From positions 169,507 through 233,506 of the forward strand of contig NZ_FNZU01000003.1 in the NCBI RefSeq assembly GCF_900109325.1: a stretch of DNA of 64,000 nucleotides, read 5' to 3'. Within the stretch, counting starts at the first letter, position 1. Each line of letters begins with the position of its first letter. A program made the translations under genes and the position numbers. Origin of the DNA: Alkalibacterium pelagium. Lineage in GTDB: Bacteria; Bacillota; Bacilli; Lactobacillales; Carnobacteriaceae_A. Shown piece after piece: positions 17,215 to 26,873 of this stretch. Below the pieces are notes generated by a model that was not told where the DNA came from, did not search any database, and was given only the letters and a program-made list of their open reading frames with translations.

Positions 17215-17435
17215 CTTGTACAAATTAGGATGATTAATATAATTGAAAAACAACAACAAAATGGCGATCATGGATTATCTGAACATGTATCATATGAAAT
17301 ACAGTATTTATAGTATAAAGTCTGCCCCTAACAAATTATCAATACAATTACTTGTTGGGGGGGGCTCAGTGGTCAAATCATTCGGTAAAGTTTGAGGTTA
17401 ATTTCATTTCTTTACTTAATTTGAGTAGCGCATAA
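17215..17435. other. Intergenic stretch with a G-rich inverted repeat
   Basis: GCCCCTAACAA near 17325 and TTGTTGGGGGGGGC near 17353 form a stem around AATTATCAATACAATTAC. No T run follows, so it is not a standard terminator. The eight-G run could be length-variable. Confidence 0.35.
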
Positions 17436-17553
17436 AGTGTAGCTCATGTTAAAATATCTCCTTTGAACTCCATCCAATGCAGATTGAGTGTAGCTGACTT
17501 ATAATTCCTATGCTGAACTACATTCTCCACTGTACAAAATGAAGTTTGTAGCC
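17436..17553. repeat. Dyad-repeat patch C (two and a half dyads)
   Basis: Left arms GTAGCTCA at 17439, GTAGCTGA at 17489 and GAAGTTTG at 17541 are 50 and 52 bp apart, and right arms TTTGAACTCC and CTGAACTACA follow each of the first two. This is the same period and arm motif as blocks A and B. The AATCTGGCC palindrome is missing, and the IS30 remnant lies a short way downstream. Confidence 0.75.
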
Positions 17554-17840
17554 ATTAAAACTGTTTAACTAAAGTGACGCAAATTCTACCTATTAACCAA
17601 CTACTTATAATAAAATAAATATAATTCTTTTTTTGATGTTGTTCTATTCTATTAACCCCATAATAAAGGAACAAAAACGTAAAATAAATTTTCGCTCCTG
17701 TTCCTTTGTTATATCCACAACTAAATAACTTGCTGGATTCTATAATGAATTTAGCCACTTGGGCTAACAAAAAAAACGCCACGTGAATTTCATGGTCTAT
17801 TGAAGTTACCGCTAACTCTCAATAGACAGGATGAATTCAC

Positions 17841-18918
17841 ATGACGCACTCTAACGATAATACATTAGCACGTAAGGGAAAAAACTTATCTTATGCAGAA
17901 CGGGCGCAAATAGCAGTTTTAAAGACTGAAAGCTACTCTAACCGCCAGATTGCGAGTGCACTAGGCGTGTTCCGCAAACAATCAATAATGAAATACATCG
18001 CGGGACCATCACTCAGCTTAAACGTCAAATACAAGAAGGGAAAGTCTATAATTATTATAAAGCGGTTTACGATCCTGATGCCGGACAAGCTGCTTACGAT
18101 AGACAATGATTGCACTCTGGCCGTCGGTAAAAATGGATAGATACAGCTGCGTTCATTGAATGGGTAAATGACAAACTATTACAGGAAAAATGGTGTCCTG
18201 ACGTGGTCGTTGGATTTGCGTTGACACACGATTTGTTTGATCCGGCTATTGTTCCTTGTACCACCACCTTTAAGGATGGGTTGACAAAGGGATCATGAGA
18301 ACCACTAAAATGGATCTACTTGAAAAACTCTCTAGCAAACCAAAAGACACTTTTTATAGAAGTCGCACCAATAAGCGTATTTTAGGTCATTCCATTGACT
18401 AACGTCCTTCAGAAATCGATGATCGCCAGACCTTTGGACACTGGAAAATTGATACAGTCGTTGGGATCAAAATGAAAACCGATTCTGTTTTATTAACGTT
18501 AGTCGAACGACAAACACGCTTCGAAATCATCCTCATACTCAAGGGCAAATATAAAGAGTCCGTTGACCATGCAATCTGTAAGTTATGAGAACGAGCGGGT
18601 GACACGTTTTCTACAGTATTTAAAACTATCACCTCTGATAACGGCTCCGAGTTTGCCGGTATTCACGAGGCGCTTCAAGAGACACTGGAGGTGTACTTCA
18701 ACCATCCCTATACCTCATGTGAAAGAGGTACCCGCGAGAACCAGCATAAATTTATTCGTCGATTTATTCCAAAAGGGAAAGCAATCGGTTCATTCAGTGA
18801 AACCCACTGTTTAAGAATCCAACAAGGGATGAATGACTACCCCCGAAAGATACTAGGTTATCAAACGCCTCATACCTGTTTTGCCAAAGCTCTTCGCTCT
18901 TTATCCCAAGTGGCCTAA
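17841..18918 (+). pseudogene. IS30-family transposase, broken by frameshifts and stops
   Basis: The N-terminal helix-turn-helix is clear (LSYAERAQIAVLKTESYSNR), then the reading passes among all three frames: DTAAFIEWVNDKLLQEKW, VVGFALTHDLFDPAIVPCTT, then TFGHWKIDTVVG, TITSDNGSEFAGIHEAL and HPYTSCERGTRENQH, the last three bearing the DDE residues. The C-terminus (GYQTPHTCFAKALRSL) is intact. At least four indels or stops make it inactive. A GTCTATTGA/TCAATAGAC stem lies just upstream (17793-17825) and a TAAGCAC/GTGCTTA stem just after. The outer ends, perhaps about 17775 and 19016, are uncertain. Confidence 0.9.
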
Positions 18919-19144
18919 GCACGATAGTGCTTAGCACAAGGCTATGTTCACCTGCTTCAAACCAATCAACTCAATAATTTCTACAAGAACGAAAGTTTTA
19001 GTAACAGGTGGCTAACTTAAACTTGAAATTTACATCTAGAATTTTTATTGAATGGAACCTATTAATCTTCAGTAAAAATCAAATTTTTCATGAAACCCCC
19101 TCAACTATATCAGTGAATATAATATCGCCACTCTATTTCCATCC

Positions 19145-21913
19145 TTATCTAACAGTAACTTCCAAATTAAATACCTCTGCCATATCGACAAGTCTCGTTC
19201 GAACATACTTTTTAATATCTCCATGCTCCGAATCAATTAGTTGAGAGGAAGCTTCCAATCGATTCATATACTCTGCGAGTGGAAGAGCATCTGTCTGTTG
19301 AATATGGAATAGAAGCATGTCTATGAATGTCTCTGTATGAACACTAGTTATATCTATCGGGTTCCCTACGAGAAATTCTCTATACCACTCTACAATTTCT
19401 ATATATTCCTCGTAGCTTCTGCTCGGATTCTTCTTGTACATGTCCTTTACAGAATTGATTGTTTTATATCTAGTCATAGATGTGTCAGCTGCAATTTTAT
19501 AAAGAGTAAAAGCTCTATTTCTTCTATGTGTACTTAACTCATTGACAATCAATTTGCTAGCTTTATCTAATTTAATTTGTCCTTCTTTAGGCTTAAATGT
19601 TATGAGTAGATCAGTATCGTAAAGATCAGTTTTCATCTGATTAAGAAACTGACTGAATACCTTGTAGTATGTGTTATTCAAGTGTCTTAAATTGAGCGAA
19701 GTAATTAATGGAAGAATGTATCGTTCAGTTATATATCCTTCTACTACTTTATTGTTCAGAATCAGGTGGAGCTCGGATACAATTAACTTAATAAAATAAC
19801 CATCAACTTCCATCAATATGTTAGTCAGTGTCTTTATCATCTGTTCTTTGTCATCTGCAATCTGATGAAAAAAGGAATTGATTCCAATCGATCCAATTAA
19901 TTCTTTGATGTAATCCTCAGTTTTCAGATAGCTCGAATCATATACCTCCTGCAATACCTCTTTCTTATCGTCCTGGGATACTATTCCTCTTTCTACTGAT
20001 ACTAAGGGCAAGTGAATAAACTCATTGCTCTCTATGACTTTAGATTCTTCTTTCTCATTACTTGAAGACAACGCCCATATTAAAGAATTATCTCTGGTCT
20101 GAACTGTTATCTGTCTATCTTTAGTCTGGTTAATAGTCAGATGAGCATCCGACTGAAGGTTAATGTAATGATCCTGATTAAATGTCACCCACTCATACGA
20201 AAAAGGAACCGCATTACTATAATAAAATTCTATGTCAGCAATCGGCAGTTTTAAATTGTTTAAGCCTATGAATACCTTCAGAGTGTTTTTACCAGTTTTG
20301 AATAAATCATAAAAGTCAAAAGTGAATTTAAAATCTCCTTCATTATACAGTGAGACTTCTTTAAGTACGGTTCGTCTCAGCTCAGTCCCGTCGATTATTT
20401 CTCCATTAATATCGACAGACAACTGTGACAGTTCGTAAGGAACTCCAAGTCTTACTTTAAATCTTAAGTTCCCTGAATAAACTCTTTTCAACTCATTGTT
20501 GTCGACTAGACTGATGGTACTAAGGTACTCATTATTGCTTACTGATACGATTAGATGATTGTTTCTAGCCGTGTAGCGTTCCTCGTTTATTAATATAGCT
20601 GTTTTATCTTTCATAACAAATATTGTCTCATTATTGTGCTGCACAGTATGCGCATGCACTATCTTGACATTCTTTTGAGTTTTTATAGAGTATATTTCAC
20701 CTGTTTTTAAATGGTGTAAACTTTTCTGTTCTTTTTTATTGTTTGAGAGTATTTTATGAAGGACAGGTACTTCCTCCTTAACAGTTTCAATGCTATTAGC
20801 GTCAACCTTCCTGTTTTTAGTATAGAATTTACTGCCACTATCGTATACAATCTCACCAGATGAAATTTTCCTTATTTCATATCTGAATCGTGTAAGAGGC
20901 GACCTCAGTCGGAATGTCGCTGCTTCACTTCTCCATCCAATTGCTCCATCCTTAATAGTTAAGTCAAGACGTTTTACTACCTTTTCACCATCGTAGAAAA
21001 TAACATCTGCTTTATGTCGCTCGTTAGATTTAAAGTCAATAAAGTGTGATGGTATATTGATCTCTGTTCCTTTATATGACTGGGTAACCACTTCGGTTAT
21101 TCCTTGGTTCTTTCTTCTGTTTTTTACTAAGGGCTTGGTATAATCATTGATAAAGTTATTATTACTTGCCATACTTGCCTCTATTTTCTTTTTCAGGTAA
21201 CCATCAAAAGATGCCGGAAGCAAAGTGTTATTATTTAGCGTATCAAAATATATAAACATCTGCTCGATGAGTGCGCCCACTGCCTGATCATTAATGTTGA
21301 AAGCGCGCGCAAAAGACTTCGGCATAAGTCCTCTCACGTAAGCTATTCCATTATATGTGTTGACATATTCACCCTCATCAGTCGATTCGAATGGCTGAAA
21401 GATTTCTTTTAAATAAGGGAAAAACAAATCCAGTTTTTCCTTAGTAACCTGTGTCTCAAAATCTTTCAAATAAACTAAATAAAATCCATAGATAATATTA
21501 TCTCCAGAGTGATCGTTTCCTATTACGCTGTGCATCCGGATGGTTTCTACATATTCATTGCGAGTTGTCCTGTAAAATGCCCATTTTTCTTTCTTGTATG
21601 TATACTTCATGGCTGTGATAAAAGCCTCTCTTATAATACCTTCATCGAAACCCAAAGTGGACGATAGATCCTCCCAATAACGTCCACTGCTATATAAATG
21701 TTTAGCATAGTGAACAGCATAAAGAGACAAATAATAGCTTTCCTCTACTCTAAGAAGACCTTTTTGACTATAACTACGAAGAGAAGTTACAGCTCGTTTC
21801 TCTAAGTGATCGATTTGAGTAGTGTTCAAGTTGACTAGTCCCAATAGCAGAGAATCTGAATAGTGCGTTTTCACTTTATTAATTTCATTTTTTATTATGT
21901 TCAATTCTTCCAT
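19145..21913 (-). CDS. Large protein of unknown function (922 residues)
   Basis: A single long intact frame with AGGAG before its ATG. No signal peptide or membrane helix is seen, so it should be cytosolic. The N-terminal ~280 residues look helical (KKEKWAFYRTTRNEYVETI, SFARAFNINDQAVGALIEQM). Residues about 300-640 are rich in short beta strands with repeated patterns such as VIFYDGEKVVKRLDLTIKDG and LTRFRYEIRKISSGEIVYD, suggesting beta-sandwich domains. The C-terminal ~280 residues are helical again. I see no nuclease, helicase, kinase or P-loop motif. It is a lone gene between an IS30 remnant and a transporter operon, a setting common for defence or other accessory genes, but that is only context. 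Confidence 0.7.
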   Translation of the reverse strand: MEELNIIKNEINKVKTHYSDSLLLGLVNLNTTQIDHLEKRAVTSLRSYSQKGLLRVEESYYLSLYAVHYAKHLYSSGRYWEDLSSTLGFDEGIIREAFITAMKYTYKKEKWAFYRTTRNEYVETIRMHSVIGNDHSGDNIIYGFYLVYLKDFETQVTKEKLDLFFPYLKEIFQPFESTDEGEYVNTYNGIAYVRGLMPKSFARAFNINDQAVGALIEQMFIYFDTLNNNTLLPASFDGYLKKKIEASMASNNNFINDYTKPLVKNRRKNQGITEVVTQSYKGTEINIPSHFIDFKSNERHKADVIFYDGEKVVKRLDLTIKDGAIGWRSEAATFRLRSPLTRFRYEIRKISSGEIVYDSGSKFYTKNRKVDANSIETVKEEVPVLHKILSNNKKEQKSLHHLKTGEIYSIKTQKNVKIVHAHTVQHNNETIFVMKDKTAILINEERYTARNNHLIVSVSNNEYLSTISLVDNNELKRVYSGNLRFKVRLGVPYELSQLSVDINGEIIDGTELRRTVLKEVSLYNEGDFKFTFDFYDLFKTGKNTLKVFIGLNNLKLPIADIEFYYSNAVPFSYEWVTFNQDHYINLQSDAHLTINQTKDRQITVQTRDNSLIWALSSSNEKEESKVIESNEFIHLPLVSVERGIVSQDDKKEVLQEVYDSSYLKTEDYIKELIGSIGINSFFHQIADDKEQMIKTLTNILMEVDGYFIKLIVSELHLILNNKVVEGYITERYILPLITSLNLRHLNNTYYKVFSQFLNQMKTDLYDTDLLITFKPKEGQIKLDKASKLIVNELSTHRRNRAFTLYKIAADTSMTRYKTINSVKDMYKKNPSRSYEEYIEIVEWYREFLVGNPIDITSVHTETFIDMLLFHIQQTDALPLAEYMNRLEASSQLIDSEHGDIKKYVRTRLVDMAEVFNLEVTVR

Positions 21914-22085
21914 CTTGATCTCCTTCTACCTATAAACTTGCTTTTATTATAACAGATTTAACACGATTATATAATCGTTTTCAAGTTGTTAGACTTTTTT
22001 TATACTATAAAATTCTTTAATTCAAATATATGCTTATGAGCTTTTTACACATAATAGAGCGCACATTCAAAAACGATTGTAATAA

Positions 22086-22120
22086 AAAACACCTCAGACA
22101 TTTACAGGCCTGAGATGTTT
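22086..22120 (-). terminator. Terminator of the ABC importer operon
   Basis: On the minus strand AACATCTCAG and CTGAGGTGTT pair and are followed by TTTTTATT. It lies just past the permease stop. Confidence 0.85.
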
Positions 22121-22123
22121 CTA

Positions 22124-23857
22124 TTATAAGCTAATCTCATCTTTCCCTGAGACTTTCATAAATAAAAGGAGTGACAAGACGGTGAAGATCATCAATATAG
22201 TTGATAATGCAGCTGCTATACCATAGTTTCCACGAATAACTTCCGTGTAGATGGCAACAGTAACGGTTCGCGTATTAACTGTATACAACAGAATAGAAGT
22301 TGACAGTTCAGATATCATTGTGATCCAGCTGAGTATCGCACCAGCAATGATCCCTGGCATCATCATAGGAACAGTGATTCTAAAGAATGTATTGATCTTG
22401 CTGCTACCTAAACTCTGTGCAGCTTCTTCAATAGACGGCGATATCTGATGCAAAGCAGCCACTGATGATCGAATGGTGTATGGTAATCGTCTAACTGCCA
22501 AGGAAACGACCATGATGAAAGTCGTTCCAGTAATTGTCAGTAGACCTGTTCCACCGACCCCTGTATTGTAAGAAGTCAGGAAAGCAATTCCCAGCACAGT
22601 TCCCGGGACGATATAAGGAATCATACTTAGTGTATCGATCGTCGCGGTGAGAGGATTTCTTCTTCTGACAGCAAGGTAAGATATAAATACTGCAAAGATT
22701 ACGACAATTGTGATAGCCAGTAAAGGAATTCTAATTGTGTTAATGATTGAATTTCCCATTCTTGAAAATGCCTCGCGGTAACTGTTCAACGAGTAGCCTG
22801 GCTGGAACACCATACCACTTGTGTTCAAAAACGAAGTATAGACAAGATACAGCTGAGGCAGAACTGCAGTAAATACTACTCCGTAGCTGATGACATACAC
22901 CATAACTTTTTTAAAGCCGGATACTTTCTTCGTACGTACTGGGTGCAGTGAGTTCATCGAGAATGAATACTTCAAGGCGACCATCTGCTGCAGGAAGAAA
23001 ATAGTCAGGGCGATAAAGATAGCTATAACAGCTAATGCAGAGGCAAAGGCCGAGTCTCCTCCGACTTCACTGATAAATTCAGTATAAATCAGAACAGGAA
23101 AAGTCCGATACCCTTCACCAATCAGCATGGGAGTACCAAAATCAGAAAATGCTCTCATGAATACAAGCAAGGCGCCTGCTAGAACGGTTGGCATGAGCAA
23201 GGGAAGCACGACTTTGAAGAATCGATTGATTCCTGTTACACCCATACCTTCTGCTGCTTCAAGTATGGATTGATCGATGCTTTTAAACGCACCGTTGACG
23301 TAAAGAAAAATCAATGGAAATAGCTGGAGAGAAAACACTAGTACAATCCCTGAGAAACCATAAATATCCGGCATTTGAATGCCAAATAGATTACTTAGTG
23401 AACGTGTGATCAGGCCACTTCTTCCTAAAAGTAGAATCCATGAATATGCGCCAATGAAAGGTGCGGACATAGATGCAATAATGATTAGAATTCTCAAAAG
23501 TTTTTTCCCTCTGAACTCAAACATAGCGAACAGGTAGGCTAAGAGAATACCCAAAATCAGTGCGAAGACTGTCGCTGTTATCGACACTTTAAAACTGTTG
23601 AATAGTGTGCCAGAATAATAACTCATCGAGAAAAAACGAGTGAAATTTTCAATAGTCAGTCCACTGGTTTCTGTAAATACAGACTGCTTAAGTAAATTTC
23701 CAACAGGGTAGACAAGAAACAGGACGTACGTGATGAGGATAACTATAGCTGAGATACTCCAGATATCCAGTCTAAAGCGTTTTTTCTGAGTTGGACCTGC
23801 CATAGCTGTAGGATCTACTTTTGCCAATCCATTCAGTTCATTCTGTTTAGTAGCCAT
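22124..23857 (-). CDS. ABC transporter permease, double-domain FbpB/AfuB type
   Basis: A 577-residue inner-membrane permease made of two fused six-helix halves, as in ferric-iron (FbpB) and hexose-phosphate (AfuB) importers. EAA loops that contact the ATPase appear twice: EAAEGMGVTGINRFFKVVLP near residue 205 and EEAAQSLGSSKINTFFRITV near residue 485. It overlaps the ATPase gene by one base (translational coupling). Ligand identity cannot be taken from the permease. Confidence 0.9.
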   Translation of the reverse strand: MATKQNELNGLAKVDPTAMAGPTQKKRFRLDIWSISAIVILITYVLFLVYPVGNLLKQSVFTETSGLTIENFTRFFSMSYYSGTLFNSFKVSITATVFALILGILLAYLFAMFEFRGKKLLRILIIIASMSAPFIGAYSWILLLGRSGLITRSLSNLFGIQMPDIYGFSGIVLVFSLQLFPLIFLYVNGAFKSIDQSILEAAEGMGVTGINRFFKVVLPLLMPTVLAGALLVFMRAFSDFGTPMLIGEGYRTFPVLIYTEFISEVGGDSAFASALAVIAIFIALTIFFLQQMVALKYSFSMNSLHPVRTKKVSGFKKVMVYVISYGVVFTAVLPQLYLVYTSFLNTSGMVFQPGYSLNSYREAFSRMGNSIINTIRIPLLAITIVVIFAVFISYLAVRRRNPLTATIDTLSMIPYIVPGTVLGIAFLTSYNTGVGGTGLLTITGTTFIMVVSLAVRRLPYTIRSSVAALHQISPSIEEAAQSLGSSKINTFFRITVPMMMPGIIAGAILSWITMISELSTSILLYTVNTRTVTVAIYTEVIRGNYGIAAALSTILMIFTVLSLLLFMKVSGKDEISL

Positions 23858-24942
23858 TATCTCACCTCCGTAAGATTAATCGTACCTTCAGAATTGTACA
23901 CATTGATTTTGTTCGGATTGATTTTAAAGTTGACGATATCTCCTGCATTCAGATCTTCGTCAAAGCTGGATTCTTCTGTTACTTGGATAAATTTCCCGTT
24001 AGAGAGTTCGACCATATATTCAGTATTTAGACCTAGATAGATACTGTCTTTTATCACTGCTCCAAAAGTCTCTTCAACAGATTCTACGCGATTGAAGTCT
24101 TCTGGACGAATACTTATTCTCACATTTTGTGGTTCAATATGAGTTAATTTAGGCATCGGCAGGCTGTACCCATTTTCAAAAGTTATGACAGGAACTCCAT
24201 TTACCATATCCAATTCAGCATCGAGCATATTGGTTCGACCGATAAAGGTAGCTACAAATTCATTTGCAGGACGATGATAAAGTTCTTTCGGTTTGCCCAC
24301 TTGCTGGATAACTCCACCCTTCATTACAGCAATCTGATCGGAAATAGCCATCGCTTCTTCCTGATCATGTGTCACATAGACAGTCGTAATCCCTACTTCA
24401 CGCTGAATCTCTCTGATAGCCTGTCTCATATCAATTCTAAGCTTGGCGTCAAGGTTACTTAACGGCTCATCCATAAGAAGGACATCGGGGTTGATCGCCA
24501 GTGCGCGAGCCAGTGCCACACGCTGCTGCTGTCCCCCGCTTAACTGTTCCGGTTTCCGGTCCATGTACTCTTCCATCTGAATCAGCCTGAGATACTTTTC
24601 AGCTCTGGACCGGACCTCATCTTTTTTCAGTTTACGCTGTTTCAATCCGAATTCCACATTTTCACGAACACTAAGATGCGGGAAAATAGCATAATTCTGA
24701 AACACCATACCGATATTACGTCTGCTCGGATCCTGATCATTTATTCTGTTCTCGTTAAAGAAAAAATCTCCACCCTCAATTGAGTTGAATCCAGCTATCA
24801 TACGCAGCAGTGTCGTTTTACCGCATCCCGAAGGTCCTAGTAATGTAAACAAGGACCCTTCAGGAATACTGACATTCAAATCGGGAATGACAACTGTTTC
24901 GTCGAATATTTTCTTGGCGTTTTTAATACTGATCTGACTCAT
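23857..24942 (-). CDS. ABC transporter ATP-binding protein, FbpC/AfuC type
   Basis: A 361-residue import ATPase. Walker A is GPSGCGKTT (about 35-43), Q-loop in GMVFQNYAIFPHLS, signature LSGGQQQR, Walker B VLLMDEPLSNLD and the H-loop VTHDQEEA. A C-terminal TOBE/OB extension (about 240-360) marks the FbpC/PotA/MalK type, which is often a site of regulation. The start has AGGGGAG upstream. It lies between the binding-protein and permease genes in one operon. Confidence 0.93.
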   Translation of the reverse strand: MSQISIKNAKKIFDETVVIPDLNVSIPEGSLFTLLGPSGCGKTTLLRMIAGFNSIEGGDFFFNENRINDQDPSRRNIGMVFQNYAIFPHLSVRENVEFGLKQRKLKKDEVRSRAEKYLRLIQMEEYMDRKPEQLSGGQQQRVALARALAINPDVLLMDEPLSNLDAKLRIDMRQAIREIQREVGITTVYVTHDQEEAMAISDQIAVMKGGVIQQVGKPKELYHRPANEFVATFIGRTNMLDAELDMVNGVPVITFENGYSLPMPKLTHIEPQNVRISIRPEDFNRVESVEETFGAVIKDSIYLGLNTEYMVELSNGKFIQVTEESSFDEDLNAGDIVNFKINPNKINVYNSEGTINLTEVR

Positions 24943-24958
24943 ACCCAGTTCTCCCCTT

Positions 24959-26020
24959 TTATCTGCTTGATTCGATTTCTACAAAAATGTCGTTGTAGCG
25001 ACGGACGATATCTTCTCTATTCTCTGATACATAGTCCATATCTTCCTGGATAGAATTAATGTCTCCAAATGCTTCCATGCTGTCATTTGTCTCCACATCT
25101 TCTCTAACCGGTCTGTTCGTCGTTGTAGTAGACAACACATTCTGGATTTCCTGGGAAATGATGAAATCGATAAAGCGCTCGGCATTTTCTCTATTCTGAG
25201 ATCCTTTGATTATAGCCGCACTCGCAGGAAGGAATACAACACCTTCTTCAGGATAGACAATTTCTACATTTCCACCATCACCGATCAGTTTAGCAACTGG
25301 ATCTTCATAAGATAAGCCGACAGCCATTTCCCCATCAGCAACGGCACGGTACACATTACTTGAACTGGAGCTGATTTTTCCATCTACGTTTGTATACAAG
25401 TCTTTGACAAAGTCCCATGCTTCATCTGACTCGTAGCCCCCTTTTGCCGCCAGCATATTCGTCAGCTGAGCAAAAGCACTAGATGAATTTGCCGGGTCTC
25501 CAGATGAAATCTGTCCTTTCAAGTCTGGATGCAGCAGATCTTCATAGCTGTTAATCTCAATATCTCCCACAAGATCAGGATTGACTACCAGGACACTACC
25601 ATCCAATGTATATGGTGTATATAGACCAGATGTGTTCTGATACTCATCAATGACATTGTCATTTTCTTCAGAAACATACTCTTCAAATAAATGCTCACTC
25701 ATTGAGAACTGTGAATAACCCCCACCAAAGATAATGTCTGCCACTGGTGCATCTTTCTCACTTTCAAGTTTAGTGAAGAGTTCCCCTGTCCCAGCCTGAA
25801 TCAGGTCTACTGTAACTCCATATTGCTCTTCGAATGCAGGAATAGTTGCATTGATCAGTCCTTCTGAGTTAGGAGAGTATATAACTAAACTGTCCGATGA
25901 CTGATTCCCATCTCCTGTTTCTTCGGCCTGACCATCTACATCTCCACCATTATTGCAGGCAGTTAAAGTTAATACCGTCGCACTGCAGATCCCCAAAAGC
26001 CATTTCATTTTTTTATTCAT
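24959..26020 (-). CDS. ABC transporter substrate-binding lipoprotein, AfuA/FbpA-like
   Basis: A solute-binding lipoprotein of 353 residues from the ATG at 26020, chosen over a GTG at 26029 because AAGGAG then sits at proper spacing. The signal ends in a lipobox LTAC. The mature part is a cluster-D type binding protein (SLVIYSPNSEGLINATIPAF, FGGGYSQFSM, GLSYEDPVAKLI, FLPASAAIIKGSQN). Relatives carry Fe3+ or hexose/glycerate phosphates. The tyrosine pair expected of a ferric site is not obvious. With the YesMN-type regulators and cre sites alongside, a phosphorylated sugar or other carbon source seems more likely than iron. Confidence 0.88.
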   Translation of the reverse strand: MNKKMKWLLGICSATVLTLTACNNGGDVDGQAEETGDGNQSSDSLVIYSPNSEGLINATIPAFEEQYGVTVDLIQAGTGELFTKLESEKDAPVADIIFGGGYSQFSMSEHLFEEYVSEENDNVIDEYQNTSGLYTPYTLDGSVLVVNPDLVGDIEINSYEDLLHPDLKGQISSGDPANSSSAFAQLTNMLAAKGGYESDEAWDFVKDLYTNVDGKISSSSSNVYRAVADGEMAVGLSYEDPVAKLIGDGGNVEIVYPEEGVVFLPASAAIIKGSQNRENAERFIDFIISQEIQNVLSTTTTNRPVREDVETNDSMEAFGDINSIQEDMDYVSENREDIVRRYNDIFVEIESSR

Positions 26021-26062
26021 GTTCTCCACTCCTTTTATTTGTTGCCTTCATTATGTCAGACG

Positions 26063-26076
26063 TTTAAACGCTTTCA
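26063..26076 (-). promoter_or_regulatory. Candidate cre (CcpA) site before the importer operon
   Basis: On the minus strand TGAAAGCGTTTAAA matches the cre consensus TGWAANCGNTNNCA at all but one fixed position. A TATAAAAT-like -10 lies just upstream (26088-26095), so bound CcpA would sit at the transcription start and repress. Confidence 0.5.
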
Positions 26077-26108
26077 AATCCTACTATTTTATACTTTTGG
26101 GGAAAATA

Positions 26109-26873
26109 CTATAATTTGTCCAGAAATTCTTTCGTACTGATACCCACGTATTTCTTAAATACTTTGTTGTAATATTTGTACTCACTGAACCCACAGTCAC
26201 AGGCGATGTCATATAGCTTTTTGTCTTCCTTCCTCAGCATCTGAATGGACTGATTGATTCGGTATCGGTTCAGGTAGTCATTAAACGTCGTCTGCGTTTC
26301 CTTCTTAAATTTGTCATGCAGCAAAGCTGGACTATATCCGATTTCTTTCGCTACATCACCGAAAATGATTTTTTTAGAAAAGTGAGTATGGACATAATCA
26401 ATCATTTCTCCCACAATTGGATCTTCAAATGCTGCTTTGGGTAAGTTATAAATTGCTGTATGTTCCATTGTTTCAGACTTCTGTAAATGTTTTAAATACC
26501 GTTGTTCATCGACCTGTTCTTTTGCACGTTGAATTGCTTCCACAATGTCACTTTCTTTAAATGGTTTAACCACAAATTCAGTCACTCCGAATTTAATTGC
26601 TTTCTGTGCATTTGAGAATTCATTGTACCCCGATAAAATAATCGTGCTGTAAGTGTGACTGATTGTCTGCTCGAGCATATCAAAAGCAGTCATCACTGGC
26701 ATATTAATGTCAGTGAGAACGATATCCGGACTCAGTTCTTGAATCATGTCACTCCCTTCTTTTCCATCCCTAGCCTCTCCAATCACTACGCAGTCCAGTT
26801 CTGTGAAATCTATACCATAAACTAGTCTTTGACGTATCAATCTCTCATCTTCTACTATTAATAGCTTATACAT
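26109..26873 (-). CDS. Response regulator with AraC-type output (YesN-like)
   Basis: A 254-residue regulator. The receiver domain (1-120) has the phosphoacceptor in VLTDINMPVM (Asp about 54), and the C-terminus has two helix-turn-helices of the AraC family (IGYSPALLHDKFKKETQTTF and ACDCGFSEYKYYNKVFKKY). It is cotranscribed with the histidine kinase, overlapping its end by 8 bases, and directly precedes the importer operon, its likely target. Confidence 0.92.
   Translation of the reverse strand: MYKLLIVEDERLIRQRLVYGIDFTELDCVVIGEARDGKEGSDMIQELSPDIVLTDINMPVMTAFDMLEQTISHTYSTIILSGYNEFSNAQKAIKFGVTEFVVKPFKESDIVEAIQRAKEQVDEQRYLKHLQKSETMEHTAIYNLPKAAFEDPIVGEMIDYVHTHFSKKIIFGDVAKEIGYSPALLHDKFKKETQTTFNDYLNRYRINQSIQMLRKEDKKLYDIACDCGFSEYKYYNKVFKKYVGISTKEFLDKL

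Noticed and set aside
17555..17782. 75-residue minus-strand open frame rich in hydrophobic residues
   Set aside because: It starts inside the likely IS30 end, has no ribosome site and ends at the border of dyad-repeat patch C; composition is that of random AT-rich DNA.
19008..19244. 78-residue plus-strand frame after the IS30 remnant
   Set aside because: It overlaps the end of the 922-residue gene on the other strand, has no ribosome site and looks like random AT-rich sequence.
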